Positions 50,805 through 59,658 of a stretch of 64,000 nucleotides of DNA are shown in pieces. The DNA comes from Plantactinospora soyae. GTDB taxonomy: Bacteria; Actinomycetota; Actinomycetes; Mycobacteriales; Micromonosporaceae. Below the pieces are notes generated by a model that was given only the letters and a program-made list of their open reading frames with translations, was not told where the DNA came from and did not search any database. The translations under genes were made by a program, and so were the position numbers. The stretch spans positions 1,240,001 through 1,304,000 of the forward strand of contig NZ_JADBEB010000001.1 of assembly GCF_014874095.1 (NCBI RefSeq), in the 5' to 3' direction. Each line of letters starts with the position of its first letter. The first letter of the stretch is position 1.

Positions 50805-52013
50805 CTAGTACGGGAACTCCAACGGCTGGTGCCGGTCGTCCGGCGGGTCCTCGCCGAGCACCGGCGGCGTGATGATCGACGACTCGCCCCAGACGTCCTC
50901 GGTCTCGGTCAGCCAGGGCGGAGTACGACGGGATCCGCCCATGTCCCCGCCGGTGGGGGCGAACGGCATGAACGGCATCATCGGCATCATTCCGGCGCCC
51001 ATCCCGGCCGCGCCGGTGGCGGCGCGGAGGGCCGCGGCCGACTGGCCGACCGCCGACCCGGCTCCGGTCAGGCCGCTGTGGGCCGCCGGAACGGCCGGCT
51101 GACCGGACCCGCCGACACCGCCACCGACCCCCGTCACGCCACCGCCGCCCAGTCCACCCAGGCCAGCGGAGCCGGTGCCGACGTCGGCCCGCCCGGCGGC
51201 GGACGTACCCGCGCTCTTGTCGGCCTTCTTGTTCTTCGCCCAGCCCGGCACCGGCGGAACGATCCGCGCGCCGAGCCGCCCGGCGGTGGCCGCCGCGGCG
51301 GCGGCGACTCCGGCGGTGAACATGGTGCCGAAGACCGGCCTGCCGGTGCCGCTTCCCGGGTCTGCCCCGGCGGCGTCCACCTGCCCCCACCCCGACGTGC
51401 CGTCCCCGTCGGCCGGCACGCCCGCCGCACCGGCGGCCTCGGGCGGAACCGGGATGCCGCCCTCGGCCATCTGGTACGCGACGGCCAACTCGTTCATCAC
51501 CGCCACCGCCCTGGCGTGCGCCGCGTCGGACGCCTGCACCGCCTGCTGGTGCCGGAACAGTTCGGTCGCCGCGTCGGACTGTCGCTGCCGCAACTGCGCG
51601 ACCTCCTGGCCGGACGCGAGCGGATCCACCGCCTGCGGTGTGGTCGCCAGGAACACCGTCAGAGCGGAGACCTCCGGCACCTCGACCGGAACCGGCATCC
51701 AGGCCTTCGCCTTCACCAGCGCGTCACCGGCGTCGTGCGCCACGTCCCGGACGGCGAACGCCGCGTCCCCGATCCGCCGCAGCCCGGTGCTCAGATCACT
51801 GATCATCAGTTGGTACTGCTCGGCGGCGCCGCCCTGCCACTGCTGCCGGAACCGGGCGAGCTTGATCTCAAGATTGCTGGCCTGTTCGTGCAGCCGGGCG
51901 CCGATGCCGTCCCAGGAGTCCGCGATCGCGCGCGTGGTCGCCTCGTCGCCGTGGTGCAGCATCTGGTAGAGCTGCCCGTGGCTGTAGCGGGAGAAGTCGG
52001 TACGCGGACGCAT
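50805..52013 (-). CDS. PPE-like type VII secretion substrate with conserved C-terminal motif
   Basis: 402 residues. The N-terminal ~180 residues form a helical hairpin with WQG in FRQQWQGGAAEQYQ, as in WXG/PPE proteins. The middle is a long Gly/Ala/Pro-rich, probably disordered region including GGLGGGGVTGVGGGVGGSG. The C-terminus (RRTPPWLTETEDVWGESS and then PPVLGED) resembles the tail block W-x-ED-x-WG...PPVIGE that I recall from PPE-like proteins of non-mycobacterial ESX loci. It is 2 nt downstream of the EspC-like gene in the operon. Confidence 0.82.
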   Translation of the reverse strand: MRPRTDFSRYSHGQLYQMLHHGDEATTRAIADSWDGIGARLHEQASNLEIKLARFRQQWQGGAAEQYQLMISDLSTGLRRIGDAAFAVRDVAHDAGDALVKAKAWMPVPVEVPEVSALTVFLATTPQAVDPLASGQEVAQLRQRQSDAATELFRHQQAVQASDAAHARAVAVMNELAVAYQMAEGGIPVPPEAAGAAGVPADGDGTSGWGQVDAAGADPGSGTGRPVFGTMFTAGVAAAAAATAGRLGARIVPPVPGWAKNKKADKSAGTSAAGRADVGTGSAGLGGLGGGGVTGVGGGVGGSGQPAVPAAHSGLTGAGSAVGQSAAALRAATGAAGMGAGMMPMMPFMPFAPTGGDMGGSRRTPPWLTETEDVWGESSIITPPVLGEDPPDDRHQPLEFPY

Positions 52014-52015
52014 GC

Positions 52016-52408
52016 TCAGGCCCTTCCGGCACCGGCCCCGGTGATCGGCCCGGTCAGACCGGTCACCGTTCCGTCCACGATGGAGGTCAATCCACCGGTG
52101 ACGGTGTTGACCGCGCCCGCCACGGCGCTGTCGTAGTTCTGGTAGGCGTCGTTGACCATCACGGTCACCTCTTTCGCGAAGTCGATCGCATCGCGCGCCT
52201 GGGACACCAGGGTGTGCAGGTCCGTCCGGGCGACACCGTGCCGCTCGCCGAGGGACTGCGCCTCACCGAAGGCACCGAGCCGCAGTTCGCGTTCGGTGAG
52301 GGCGGTCAACTGGCCGAGCGGATGGGCCATCCCGGTCAGTTGAGCCGCCAACTCCTGCGCGAACTCGGTCAGTGAACGCAGCTCCACCGCGAAGGATTCG
52401 CCGCTCAT
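52016..52408 (-). CDS. EspC-like type VII secretion target
   Basis: 130 residues. Two long helices are joined near residue 45-55 (RELRLGAFGEAQSLGERHG). The export motif YQNYD (YxxxD) follows at the end of the second helix (VNDAYQNYDSAVAGAV), and then a flexible Gly/Thr-rich tail. This is the layout of EspC/DUF2580 proteins that pair with another small helical protein. It sits between the WXG100-like and PPE-like genes in one operon. Confidence 0.75.
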   Translation of the reverse strand: MSGESFAVELRSLTEFAQELAAQLTGMAHPLGQLTALTERELRLGAFGEAQSLGERHGVARTDLHTLVSQARDAIDFAKEVTVMVNDAYQNYDSAVAGAVNTVTGGLTSIVDGTVTGLTGPITGAGAGRA

Positions 52409-52417
52409 GGGTGCTCG

Positions 52418-52747
52418 CTAGCCGACCTGGAACCGGTTGCCGAGCGAGCTGTCCAGTTGGGCTGCCTCGGCCGCCGACGTCTTGAGCAGGCCGCCAAGGT
52501 TCTGGATGATCGTGCTCATCTCGGTCAGTGCCGCCCGTAGATTCTGCTCCGCGATCTGAGCCTGGGCTCCCGAGGAGCTGCCGGAGTTGTACCAGGACTC
52601 CCGTACCGGACTCAGTGCCCGGTCCAGGTCGCCGAGCACCCCACTGATCGCCCCGGCCGAGTTGACCAACTGGTCACCGGCCGCACCGACCGCGCCGAAG
52701 TTCACCGCCACCGTGCCGCTGGACAACCCGCCGCCGAATGCCGTCAT
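52418..52747 (-). CDS. WXG100-like small protein (EsxA/EsxB type)
   Basis: 109 residues with two helices and a turn containing Trp in RESWYNSGSSSGAQAQ, a variant of WXG (Trp-Tyr-Asn-Ser-Gly). The second helix is EQNLRAALTEMSTIIQNL. No YxxxD signal is visible, so it may be exported as a dimer with the neighbouring protein that starts at 53126. The 28-nt gap to that gene fits an esx pair. Confidence 0.8.
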   Translation of the reverse strand: MTAFGGGLSSGTVAVNFGAVGAAGDQLVNSAGAISGVLGDLDRALSPVRESWYNSGSSSGAQAQIAEQNLRAALTEMSTIIQNLGGLLKTSAAEAAQLDSSLGNRFQVG

Positions 52748-52775
52748 GATCGTTGTCTCCCCTCGACCCGGCCGG

Positions 52776-53126
52776 TCAGCCGTTGAGTCCGCTGACGATG
52801 GCGCCCGAACTGCCCGCGCTCACCTGGTTGATCGATCTCGTACGCTCCTGGTCCTGCTGCGTGTGCGTACCCATGACGGTCCGGAAGCCCTGTGCGATCT
52901 CGGCGAGCGCGAGGTTGGCCTTCTGGATCTTCTCGTTCAGCAGGATCCGGTTCTGGTCGAAGGCGAGCCGCGCGGAGCCGTTGAAGGCCTGGGCGGCACC
53001 GACCGTGCTGTTCACGTTGTTGTCGAGCGTCCTCATCAACGCCCTGATGCTCTCGGCCGTGCCCTCGAAGTCGGTGGCCGCCTTCGCCATCACCGACTCG
53101 TCGACTAGAAACCCCTGGGAAGCCAT
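52776..53126 (-). CDS. WXG100-like small protein with Phe in place of Trp (FNG turn)
   Basis: 116 residues. Helix one (ESVMAKAATDFEGTAESIRA) and helix two (LNEKIQKANLALAEIAQGFR) are joined by AQAFNGSARLAFDQ. Thus the WXG motif is FNG, a substitution tolerated in some ESX proteins. It is the first small gene after eccC (74-nt gap) and probably dimerises with the next product. GGAGGG lies upstream of its start. Confidence 0.82.
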   Translation of the reverse strand: MASQGFLVDESVMAKAATDFEGTAESIRALMRTLDNNVNSTVGAAQAFNGSARLAFDQNRILLNEKIQKANLALAEIAQGFRTVMGTHTQQDQERTRSINQVSAGSSGAIVSGLNG

Positions 53127-53200
53127 GATGCGCCCTCCTTTCCGGGTTCCAGGCTATGGCCGGACGGCGGAGCCCTGTACGGCACTTTTACCCACACCGG

Positions 53201-56200
53201 TCATTCGACCGGCGGCGTCCAGGCGACCTGGACCAGCATCGGACCGGTACGCCGACGTACCAGCGTGCCGCGCCCGGCCGGCTGCGGGCCGGACTTGACG
53301 TCGCCGATCAGCGCGCCCTCGTCCTTGCTGCCGGACATCACCAGCCCCGGCGAGCCGAGTTCCCGGATCCGCTGGAGTACCGGGTCGAACATCGCCCGGG
53401 CCGCACCGCCACTGCCCCGGGCGACCACCACGTGCAGGCCGATGTCCCGGGCGTGCGGCAGGTACTCCAGCAGCGGCTGCAACGGATGGGTGAGCTTTCC
53501 CGGCGTGGCGACCAGTTCGTAGTCGTCGATCAGCAGAAACAGCTCCCGGCCCTGCCACCAGTCCCGGCGGCGCAACTGTTCCGGGGTGATGTCCGGGCCG
53601 GGCAGCCGGTCCCGCATCGCCGTCGCCACCTGGCCGACCATGTCCAGCAGGGCCGGCTCGGAACTGGCGTACCCGAGCAGGTGTTCCGGGCCGACCAGGC
53701 CGAGCAGGCCACGCCGGTAGTCCGCGATGATGATCCGGGCCTCGGCGGGGGTGTAGCGGCGGGTGATGCCCTGCGCGATCGTCCGCAGCAGACCGCTCTT
53801 GCCGCTCTCGACGTCGGCGAAGGCCAGGAAGTGCGGTTCCGCGTCGAAATCGAGGCTGACCGGTCCGAGGTCGTCCTCGGCAATGCCGAGCGGAATCCCG
53901 CGCCCCGGGATGGCGAACTCCCCGGCGAGGCTGTCCAGCGGCACCATCCGGGGCAGCAGCCGTACCGGTGGGGCCGGCGGGCCGGGCCAGGCCGCGGCGA
54001 CCCGGGTGACCAGGTCCGCCGCTCCCACGCCGAGGGTTCCGGGGTCCTGGTCACCGTCCATCCGGGAAAGTGCGCCCAACATCTGTAGCCGCTGTGCCGT
54101 GATCCCGCGCCCCGGGGCACCGGCCGGTACGTTGTGCGCGGCCCGCCGGTCGATCATCGAGTCGCCCGGATCGCCGAGCCGCAGCTCCACCCTGGTGCCG
54201 AGGCTGTCCCGCAACGGGGTCGGCACGTTCAGCCACCACGTCGTCGAGAGCAGCACGTGGATGCCGAAACCCAGCCCACGGGTGGCGATCCTGATGATGG
54301 CGTCCTCGAGGTAGTCGTACTCCTGGCGGATCGTGGCCCAGTCGTCGACGACGAGGAACACGTCACCGAACTCCCGCTCATCGGCGTCTGCCCCGGCGTT
54401 CGCCGTACGCCGCTGCCGGAAGGTGGCGACCGAGTCGATGCCCTGTTCGGCGAAGTACTGCTCCCGCTCGGCGAGCAGCGTGCCGACCTCGGCGACCACC
54501 CGACGGCACCGCTCGACGTCGCGCCGGACGGCGTGGCCGCTGACGTGCGGCAGTCCGGCCATCGGACCGAGCGCGCCGCCACCCATGTCGAGCAGGAAGA
54601 ACTGCACCTCGCGCGGGGTGTGGGTGAGTGCGAGGGCGCCGACGACCCCGCGCAGGAAGGTGCTCTTGCCGCTCTGCGGGGCGCCGATCACCAGGACGCT
54701 GCCGGCCGCGCCGGTGAGATCGAACCACAGCTCCTCGCGGCGCTGCTCGAACGGCCGGTCCACCAGGCCCACCGGCACCACGAGCCCGCCGTTGCCGGTC
54801 CAGTCCCGGGGGCAGAGCCCGCGTTCCGGGTCGACCCCGAGCGGCGGCAGCAACTGGTCGAGGGTCGGCGGCTCGTCCAGCGGGGGCAGCCAGATCTGGT
54901 GCGCGGCCGGCCCCTTTCCGGTGAGCCGGGAGAGCATCGCCGTCATCGTCGTCTCGCCGGTGCCGACCGGTACCGGTGCGCCCGGGATCGGGACCGGCGG
55001 CGGAGGTGGCGGCGGGATCGCGGGTACGACCCGGGCCAGGGTGAACGGCAGCACCCGGCGGCCCGGCAACGCGATCGGCCCCGGGCCGGTGTCCCGGGGC
55101 GGCAACTCGCCCGAGACGTACGCGGCCTTGAGCCGCTGCAACGTGTCGGTGTCGGTCTTCAGGTACGCCGATCCCGGCACCGCCGGCAGTTGGTACGCGT
55201 CCGGCACCCCGAGCACCGCACGGCTCTCCGACGCGGAGAAGGTACGCAGCCCGATCCGGTACGACAGGTGCGCCTCCAGCCCGCGCAGCCGGCCCTCCTC
55301 CAGGCGCTGCGAGGCGAGCAGCAGGTGCACCGCGAGGCTGCGCCCGAGCCGGCCGATCTGCACGAACAGGTCGATGAACTCGGGGCGGCTGGAGAGCAGT
55401 TCGCTGAACTCGTCGATGATCACCAGCAGTGCGGGGAGCGGCGCCAGTTCGGCGCCGGTCTCGCGGGCCCGTTCGTAGTCCCGGACGGAGGCGAAGTTGC
55501 CGGCCGACCGGAGCAGTTCCTGCCGGCGTACCAGCTCGCCGTTGATCGCGTCCGCCATCCGGTCGACCAGCGCCAGGTCCTCGGAGAGGTTGGTGATCAC
55601 CGCGCAGGTGTGCGGCAGTTCGGTCATCCCGGCGAACGTCGCGCCGCCCTTGAAGTCGATCAGCGCGAGGTTCAGCGTCTCCGAGGAGTGGGTGACGGCC
55701 AGGCCGCTGACCAGGGTGCGCAGCAGCTCGCTCTTTCCCGAGCCGGTCGCGCCGATCACCAGGCCGTGCGGCCCCATCCCGTCCTCCGCCGACTCCTTCA
55801 GGTCGAGTTCGACCGGTCGGCCCTGCGGATCGAGGCCGAGCGGCACGCGCAGCCGTTGCCGGGGGGAGCGGGGCTGCCAGGTGATCGCCGGGTCGGTGTC
55901 CCTCGGATCGCCGAGGCCGAGCAGCATGGCCAGGCCGAACGTGCTCGACAGCGGGGTCTCGGCGGCCGGGGCCGCGCTCCGGAACCTCGGGGCCAACCCC
56001 CTGGCCATGGCCTCGGCGGCGGCGGCGTCGAGCCGGTCCGGGGTGCCGAGGAAGCTCAGGCTGGTGGTCGCGGCCGAGTCGGCGAGCATGCCGAGCCGGT
56101 CGTCGGCCACGTGCAGGAACAGCACGTTCGGCACCGTCTCGGTCGGCGCCGTCTCGGCGATCTCGATGATGGTGACGCCGTGCAGGCCGGTCTCCGGGGC

Positions 56201-57193
56201 CAGCCGGGTGGCCCCGTGGGTACGGCCGGAGTCGACCACGACCACGAGGTGCGGTACGTCGAATCCCATGCCGGCGCGTCGGGTGAACGGCGGCCGGGTG
56301 CCGAGGTCGGCGCCGAACAGTTCGGCGAGGGCGTCGAGGTCGGACGCGACCAGCCGGACCGGCCCGACCGCGTCGCTGTGCACGGCGTGCTGCACGTGCG
56401 GGAGCCACTTGGCCCAGTCCCACTCGGCGGCGCGGTCCGGCGCCGGGCACAGCCCGATCCGGAGGTCGCCGGGCGAGTGGAAGGTGACGAGCTGGGCCAG
56501 CAGTGCGCGGACGAGACCGAGCACCCCGGCCCGGGGGCCGCTGATGCCGATCCGGGTGAACGCCCGCAGCGAGATCGCCACCGGCAGGTCCGGCACCGTC
56601 GAGTACGCCCGGATGAAGTGTCGCAGCGCGGTGGACGAGACCGGGTCGAGGTCCTCCAGCGGTGCGGTCTGCGGGGAGCGCAGCGGGGTGGCCAGCCGTT
56701 GCGGACCCATCCCGATCCGTACCTGGGCGAAGTCCGGGTCGGAGCGGCGCCGTTCCCACAGCCGGGGGCTGTCGGCGAAGGTCCAGAGGTCGGCCGGGTC
56801 CAGCTGGCCGAAGGTGCTCGCGGCGCGCTGCCGCTCGGCCACGTCGTGGACCTTCCGGCGCAGCCCGGCGAGGTAGCGCTGGTAGTCCCGGCGCTCCTCG
56901 TTGATTTTGGCCTTGGACGCCTGCCGGCCGCTCGCCAGCGCCATCACGATCATGCCGACCATCACCAGAACGAACAGCCCGCCGAACAGGTACGTCATCA
57001 CGCCGCCGGCACGTCCGATGTAGACGAAGGACATGCCGCCCATGCCCAACATCATCGGCACCATGAAGAGCAGGTGCATCATCGCCTGGGCGTTGCCCTT
57101 CACCAGGCTGGGCGGCGACTCCAGGACGATCTCGCCGGACGGCGCCTGGGGCGCGGCGACGCGACGGACCCCCGGCAGCGACAGCTCGCTCAT
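53201..57193 (-). CDS. eccC: Type VII secretion ATPase EccC (FtsK/SpoIIIE, three ATPase domains, unsplit)
   Basis: 1330 residues from ATG 57193 (GTG one codon earlier is possible). Two N-terminal membrane helices (LLFMVPMMLGMGGMSFVYIG and GGLFVLVMVGMIVMALA) and a cytoplasmic stalk precede three FtsK-like domains. Domain 1: Walker A GATGSGKSE near residue 482, Walker B VIIDEFSEL. Domain 2: Walker A GAPQSGKST near 837, Walker B VVDDWA. Domain 3: Walker A degenerate at its first Gly (ADVESGKSG, near 1129), Walker B LIDDYEL. A poly-Pro linker (PAIPPPPPPPVPIPG) separates domains 1 and 2. It powers export and recognises substrate tails. It heads the minus-strand substrate operon. Confidence 0.96.
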   Translation of the reverse strand: MSELSLPGVRRVAAPQAPSGEIVLESPPSLVKGNAQAMMHLLFMVPMMLGMGGMSFVYIGRAGGVMTYLFGGLFVLVMVGMIVMALASGRQASKAKINEERRDYQRYLAGLRRKVHDVAERQRAASTFGQLDPADLWTFADSPRLWERRRSDPDFAQVRIGMGPQRLATPLRSPQTAPLEDLDPVSSTALRHFIRAYSTVPDLPVAISLRAFTRIGISGPRAGVLGLVRALLAQLVTFHSPGDLRIGLCPAPDRAAEWDWAKWLPHVQHAVHSDAVGPVRLVASDLDALAELFGADLGTRPPFTRRAGMGFDVPHLVVVVDSGRTHGATRLAPETGLHGVTIIEIAETAPTETVPNVLFLHVADDRLGMLADSAATTSLSFLGTPDRLDAAAAEAMARGLAPRFRSAAPAAETPLSSTFGLAMLLGLGDPRDTDPAITWQPRSPRQRLRVPLGLDPQGRPVELDLKESAEDGMGPHGLVIGATGSGKSELLRTLVSGLAVTHSSETLNLALIDFKGGATFAGMTELPHTCAVITNLSEDLALVDRMADAINGELVRRQELLRSAGNFASVRDYERARETGAELAPLPALLVIIDEFSELLSSRPEFIDLFVQIGRLGRSLAVHLLLASQRLEEGRLRGLEAHLSYRIGLRTFSASESRAVLGVPDAYQLPAVPGSAYLKTDTDTLQRLKAAYVSGELPPRDTGPGPIALPGRRVLPFTLARVVPAIPPPPPPPVPIPGAPVPVGTGETTMTAMLSRLTGKGPAAHQIWLPPLDEPPTLDQLLPPLGVDPERGLCPRDWTGNGGLVVPVGLVDRPFEQRREELWFDLTGAAGSVLVIGAPQSGKSTFLRGVVGALALTHTPREVQFFLLDMGGGALGPMAGLPHVSGHAVRRDVERCRRVVAEVGTLLAEREQYFAEQGIDSVATFRQRRTANAGADADEREFGDVFLVVDDWATIRQEYDYLEDAIIRIATRGLGFGIHVLLSTTWWLNVPTPLRDSLGTRVELRLGDPGDSMIDRRAAHNVPAGAPGRGITAQRLQMLGALSRMDGDQDPGTLGVGAADLVTRVAAAWPGPPAPPVRLLPRMVPLDSLAGEFAIPGRGIPLGIAEDDLGPVSLDFDAEPHFLAFADVESGKSGLLRTIAQGITRRYTPAEARIIIADYRRGLLGLVGPEHLLGYASSEPALLDMVGQVATAMRDRLPGPDITPEQLRRRDWWQGRELFLLIDDYELVATPGKLTHPLQPLLEYLPHARDIGLHVVVARGSGGAARAMFDPVLQRIRELGSPGLVMSGSKDEGALIGDVKSGPQPAGRGTLVRRRTGPMLVQVAWTPPVE

Positions 57194-57296
57194 CACCGAA
57201 GTCTGCCGAACGCCCTCCACCGGCATGGTGGGTAATTTTGCCGTCCGCCACCCCGGCCGGGCGGACCTAGGCTTGCCGGGAACGAAAGGCGCGGCT

Positions 57297-57893
57297 ATGA
57301 ACACAGGTCAGGTGACGGCGATCATCCAAGCCGGGTTCTTGTTGCTGGCCGAGGCGACCAAGGACGTCACGGGGTCTCCCGGCGAGTTGCGGACGAGGGC
57401 GAACGAGTGTTCCCGGTGTGCCGAGGAGACCACGTCCACCGCGAACAGCATCCGAGAGACCATCGCCAGGCTGGGACAGACCTGGAACGGTCAGGCGTAC
57501 GACAGGTGCAACCAGTCCTCGACGGACCTCACCCAGCAGCTGCTCAACATCCTGCGGCGCGACCTGGAGCAGGAGAGCCAGCGGCTGAACAGTGCCGCCA
57601 CGGCGCTGACCCAGGCGAAGAGCGCCGTGGACCAGCAGAAGCAGAACTTCACGTCACAGGCGAACAGCATCATCCAGACGATGATGCAGGAGATCGCCAG
57701 GGCCAGGGCCCTGCCCTCGCCGGCGGACCGGATCATGATGATGCTGGCGATTCTCAAGGCCGTCCAGGCGGCGCTGTCCGCCAAGCAGAGCGCCCAGTCG
57801 GCGTCGGACACGACGAAGAACCAGCTCAGCGGCGTGTTGTCGACGCTGTTCAGCAGCACCGGCGCGGCCAACCAGCTGGTAGCAACCCGCTGA
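57297..57893 (+). CDS. Long WXG100-like protein encoded with eccD
   Basis: 198 residues from ATG 57297 (AAAGG upstream). The first ~100 residues are a helical hairpin with WNG in RLGQTWNGQAYDRC. A long second helix with a Gln/Lys-rich region follows (TQAKSAVDQQKQNF), then a Met/Ala-rich stretch (DRIMMMLAILKAVQAALSAK). Two Cys occur before the turn (ECSRCAEE). It is probably a secreted or scaffold protein of the ESX family. It is the first gene of the plus-strand operon with the YbaB-like gene and eccD. Confidence 0.78.
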   Translation: MNTGQVTAIIQAGFLLLAEATKDVTGSPGELRTRANECSRCAEETTSTANSIRETIARLGQTWNGQAYDRCNQSSTDLTQQLLNILRRDLEQESQRLNSAATALTQAKSAVDQQKQNFTSQANSIIQTMMQEIARARALPSPADRIMMMLAILKAVQAALSAKQSAQSASDTTKNQLSGVLSTLFSSTGAANQLVATR

Positions 57894-57910
57894 TGAGCCC
57901 GGAGGTGCGG

Positions 57911-58258
57911 ATGAGCGTCAGACCGGACGACGGTACCGAGATGCCGCCGGAGATCGCCGAGGCGATCGCGCAACTGGAGCACCAGCGACACGAGGCCGAC
58001 CGGATCCGGCAGGCCGTCGACCAACTGGTCGTCAAGGGGGCGTCCCGGGGCAACGAGGTGGTCGCCACCGTACGGGGCACCGGCCGGATCACCGAGGTCT
58101 CGATCGAACCGGAGGTCCTGCGCCGCTACGACGCGTACGACATCGGTGTGCTCGTGACCGAGGCGGTCAACAACGCCCAGGACCGGCTCGCCAAGGCGAC
58201 CGAGGCCCGGTTCGCGCCGTTGCTCGCGGCCGCCGACCGGCTCGTCTCCTCGGTGTGA
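57911..58258 (+). CDS. YbaB/EbfC-family protein (EspL-like) in the type VII locus
   Basis: 115 residues from ATG 57911, chosen for GGAGG 5 nt upstream; ATG 57893, overlapping the previous stop, is an alternative. The YbaB fold is recognisable in VVKGASRGNEVVATVRGTGRI followed by TEVSIEPEVLRRYDAYDIGV and a long C-terminal helix (VTEAVNNAQDRLAKATEARF). The family binds DNA in other contexts. In mycobacterial ESX loci the similar EspL stabilises secreted proteins. It overlaps eccD by 4 nt. Confidence 0.85.
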   Translation: MSVRPDDGTEMPPEIAEAIAQLEHQRHEADRIRQAVDQLVVKGASRGNEVVATVRGTGRITEVSIEPEVLRRYDAYDIGVLVTEAVNNAQDRLAKATEARFAPLLAAADRLVSSV

Positions 58259-59658
58259 GCGCGCCGTCCGCGGTGCCACCGAACGGGGCGGTCTCCGGGC
58301 TGCGCCGGGTCACCGTGGTCGCGCCGCGCGCCCGGATGGACGTCGGGCTGCCGGTGCAGTGCACCCTGGCCGAGCTGATCCCGCAACTGGTCCAGCTGGC
58401 CGGGGCGGCGACACAGCCCGGGCCGGAGGGCGCCGGCTGGGCGTTGTCCCGGATCGGTGGACCGCCGATCCCGCCCGGGTTGACCGTCGCCGCCGCGTCC
58501 CTGACCGACGGCGAGATCCTCCAGCTCAGCGCCCGCACTGGGTACGAGACGCCACCGCTGTACGACGACGTGGTGGACGCGATCGCCAGCGCCGCCCGGA
58601 CCCGGCGGGGCGCCTGGCGGCCGAGGGTGGGACGGCGACTCGGCCTGGCCACGGCCTCGGTGCTGTTCACCGGTACGACGGCACTGGTGCTGGCCGGGCT
58701 GTCCGGGCAACCCCAGGCACCCGTCGCCGTCGGCGTGATCGCGGTGGCGCTGCTGCTCGCCGGCGGCGCCCTCGCCAGGGCGTACGGGGACGTGGCGGCG
58801 GCGAGCGCCTGCGCCGGTGCGGGACTGGTCGCCGCCGGACTCGCCGGGATCACCGCGTTGGCGCCGCACGAGGTATGGCCGGTCGGCTCCGGCTCGCTCG
58901 CCATCGGGCTCGGCGCGTTGACGCTGTACGCGGCGTTGACGGTGGCCGTCGTGCACCGGCATCCGTGGTTCGTCTCCGTACTCGTCGCCTCGGCGGCCGG
59001 CGCCCTGGTCACCGCGAGCGTGCTGCTCTTCGGCACGAGTGCGCCGAACGTCGCGGCGATCGGGGTCACCCTGCTGACCGGCGCCACCGCGCTCGCCCCG
59101 ATGATCTCACTGCGCCTGGCCCGGCTGCCGCTGCCGAGCGTGCCGGAGGACATGGAGTCGTTCCGCGAGGACGAACGCCCGGCGCTCGGCTCGGAGGTGC
59201 TCGACGCGACGTCGGCGGCGGCCGGGCTGCTGACCGCGTTGGTCGCCGCGCTGGGCGTGGCGGTGGCCGGCTGCGCCGCCGTGGTGCTCGGCGAGGGTTC
59301 GGTGTGGTCGTCGATCCTGGTCGGGCTGGTCGGCGTCGCCTGGCTGCTGCGGTCCCGGTCCTACGCGGGGGCGGCGCAACGGGTCTGCATGGTCGTGGTC
59401 GGGCTGGTCGTGCTGGCCGGTCTGGGCTGGCGACTGCCGTCCGTGCTCGGCCCCAGTTGGCTGTTCGCCGTGGCGGTGGTGGTCGCGGCGGCCGGCGCGC
59501 TGTGCCTGGTCTACGCCGACCGGGTGGTCCGGAACATCCACTCGCCGTTCACCGGGCGCTGGCTGGACATCTGCGAATACCTCGTGCTGATCTCGCTGAT
59601 CCCGGTCGCCGCGGCGATGGCCGGCGTCTACAACGCGGTACGGGACGCGGTCGGCTGA
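58255..59658 (+). CDS. eccD: Type VII secretion membrane protein EccD
   Basis: 467 residues from GTG 58255, overlapping the upstream stop (GTGA). The N-terminal ~95 residues form the ubiquitin-like cytoplasmic domain (RRVTVVAPRARMDVGLPVQC, then SLTDGEILQLSAR). About eleven hydrophobic segments follow, from GLATASVLFTGTTALVLAG to LISLIPVAAAMAGVY. This is the EccD plan; EccD dimers form the membrane vestibule of ESX secretons. Its 3' end overlaps the convergent family-9 glycosyltransferase by 31 bp. Confidence 0.93.
   Translation: MSAPSAVPPNGAVSGLRRVTVVAPRARMDVGLPVQCTLAELIPQLVQLAGAATQPGPEGAGWALSRIGGPPIPPGLTVAAASLTDGEILQLSARTGYETPPLYDDVVDAIASAARTRRGAWRPRVGRRLGLATASVLFTGTTALVLAGLSGQPQAPVAVGVIAVALLLAGGALARAYGDVAAASACAGAGLVAAGLAGITALAPHEVWPVGSGSLAIGLGALTLYAALTVAVVHRHPWFVSVLVASAAGALVTASVLLFGTSAPNVAAIGVTLLTGATALAPMISLRLARLPLPSVPEDMESFREDERPALGSEVLDATSAAAGLLTALVAALGVAVAGCAAVVLGEGSVWSSILVGLVGVAWLLRSRSYAGAAQRVCMVVVGLVVLAGLGWRLPSVLGPSWLFAVAVVVAAAGALCLVYADRVVRNIHSPFTGRWLDICEYLVLISLIPVAAAMAGVYNAVRDAVG

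Noticed and set aside
54134-57235. A 1033-codon open frame on the plus strand opposite eccC
   Set aside because: It is a shadow of the high-GC codon bias of eccC: Arg/Gly/Glu/Gln-rich with no domain and fully inside a well-supported gene.
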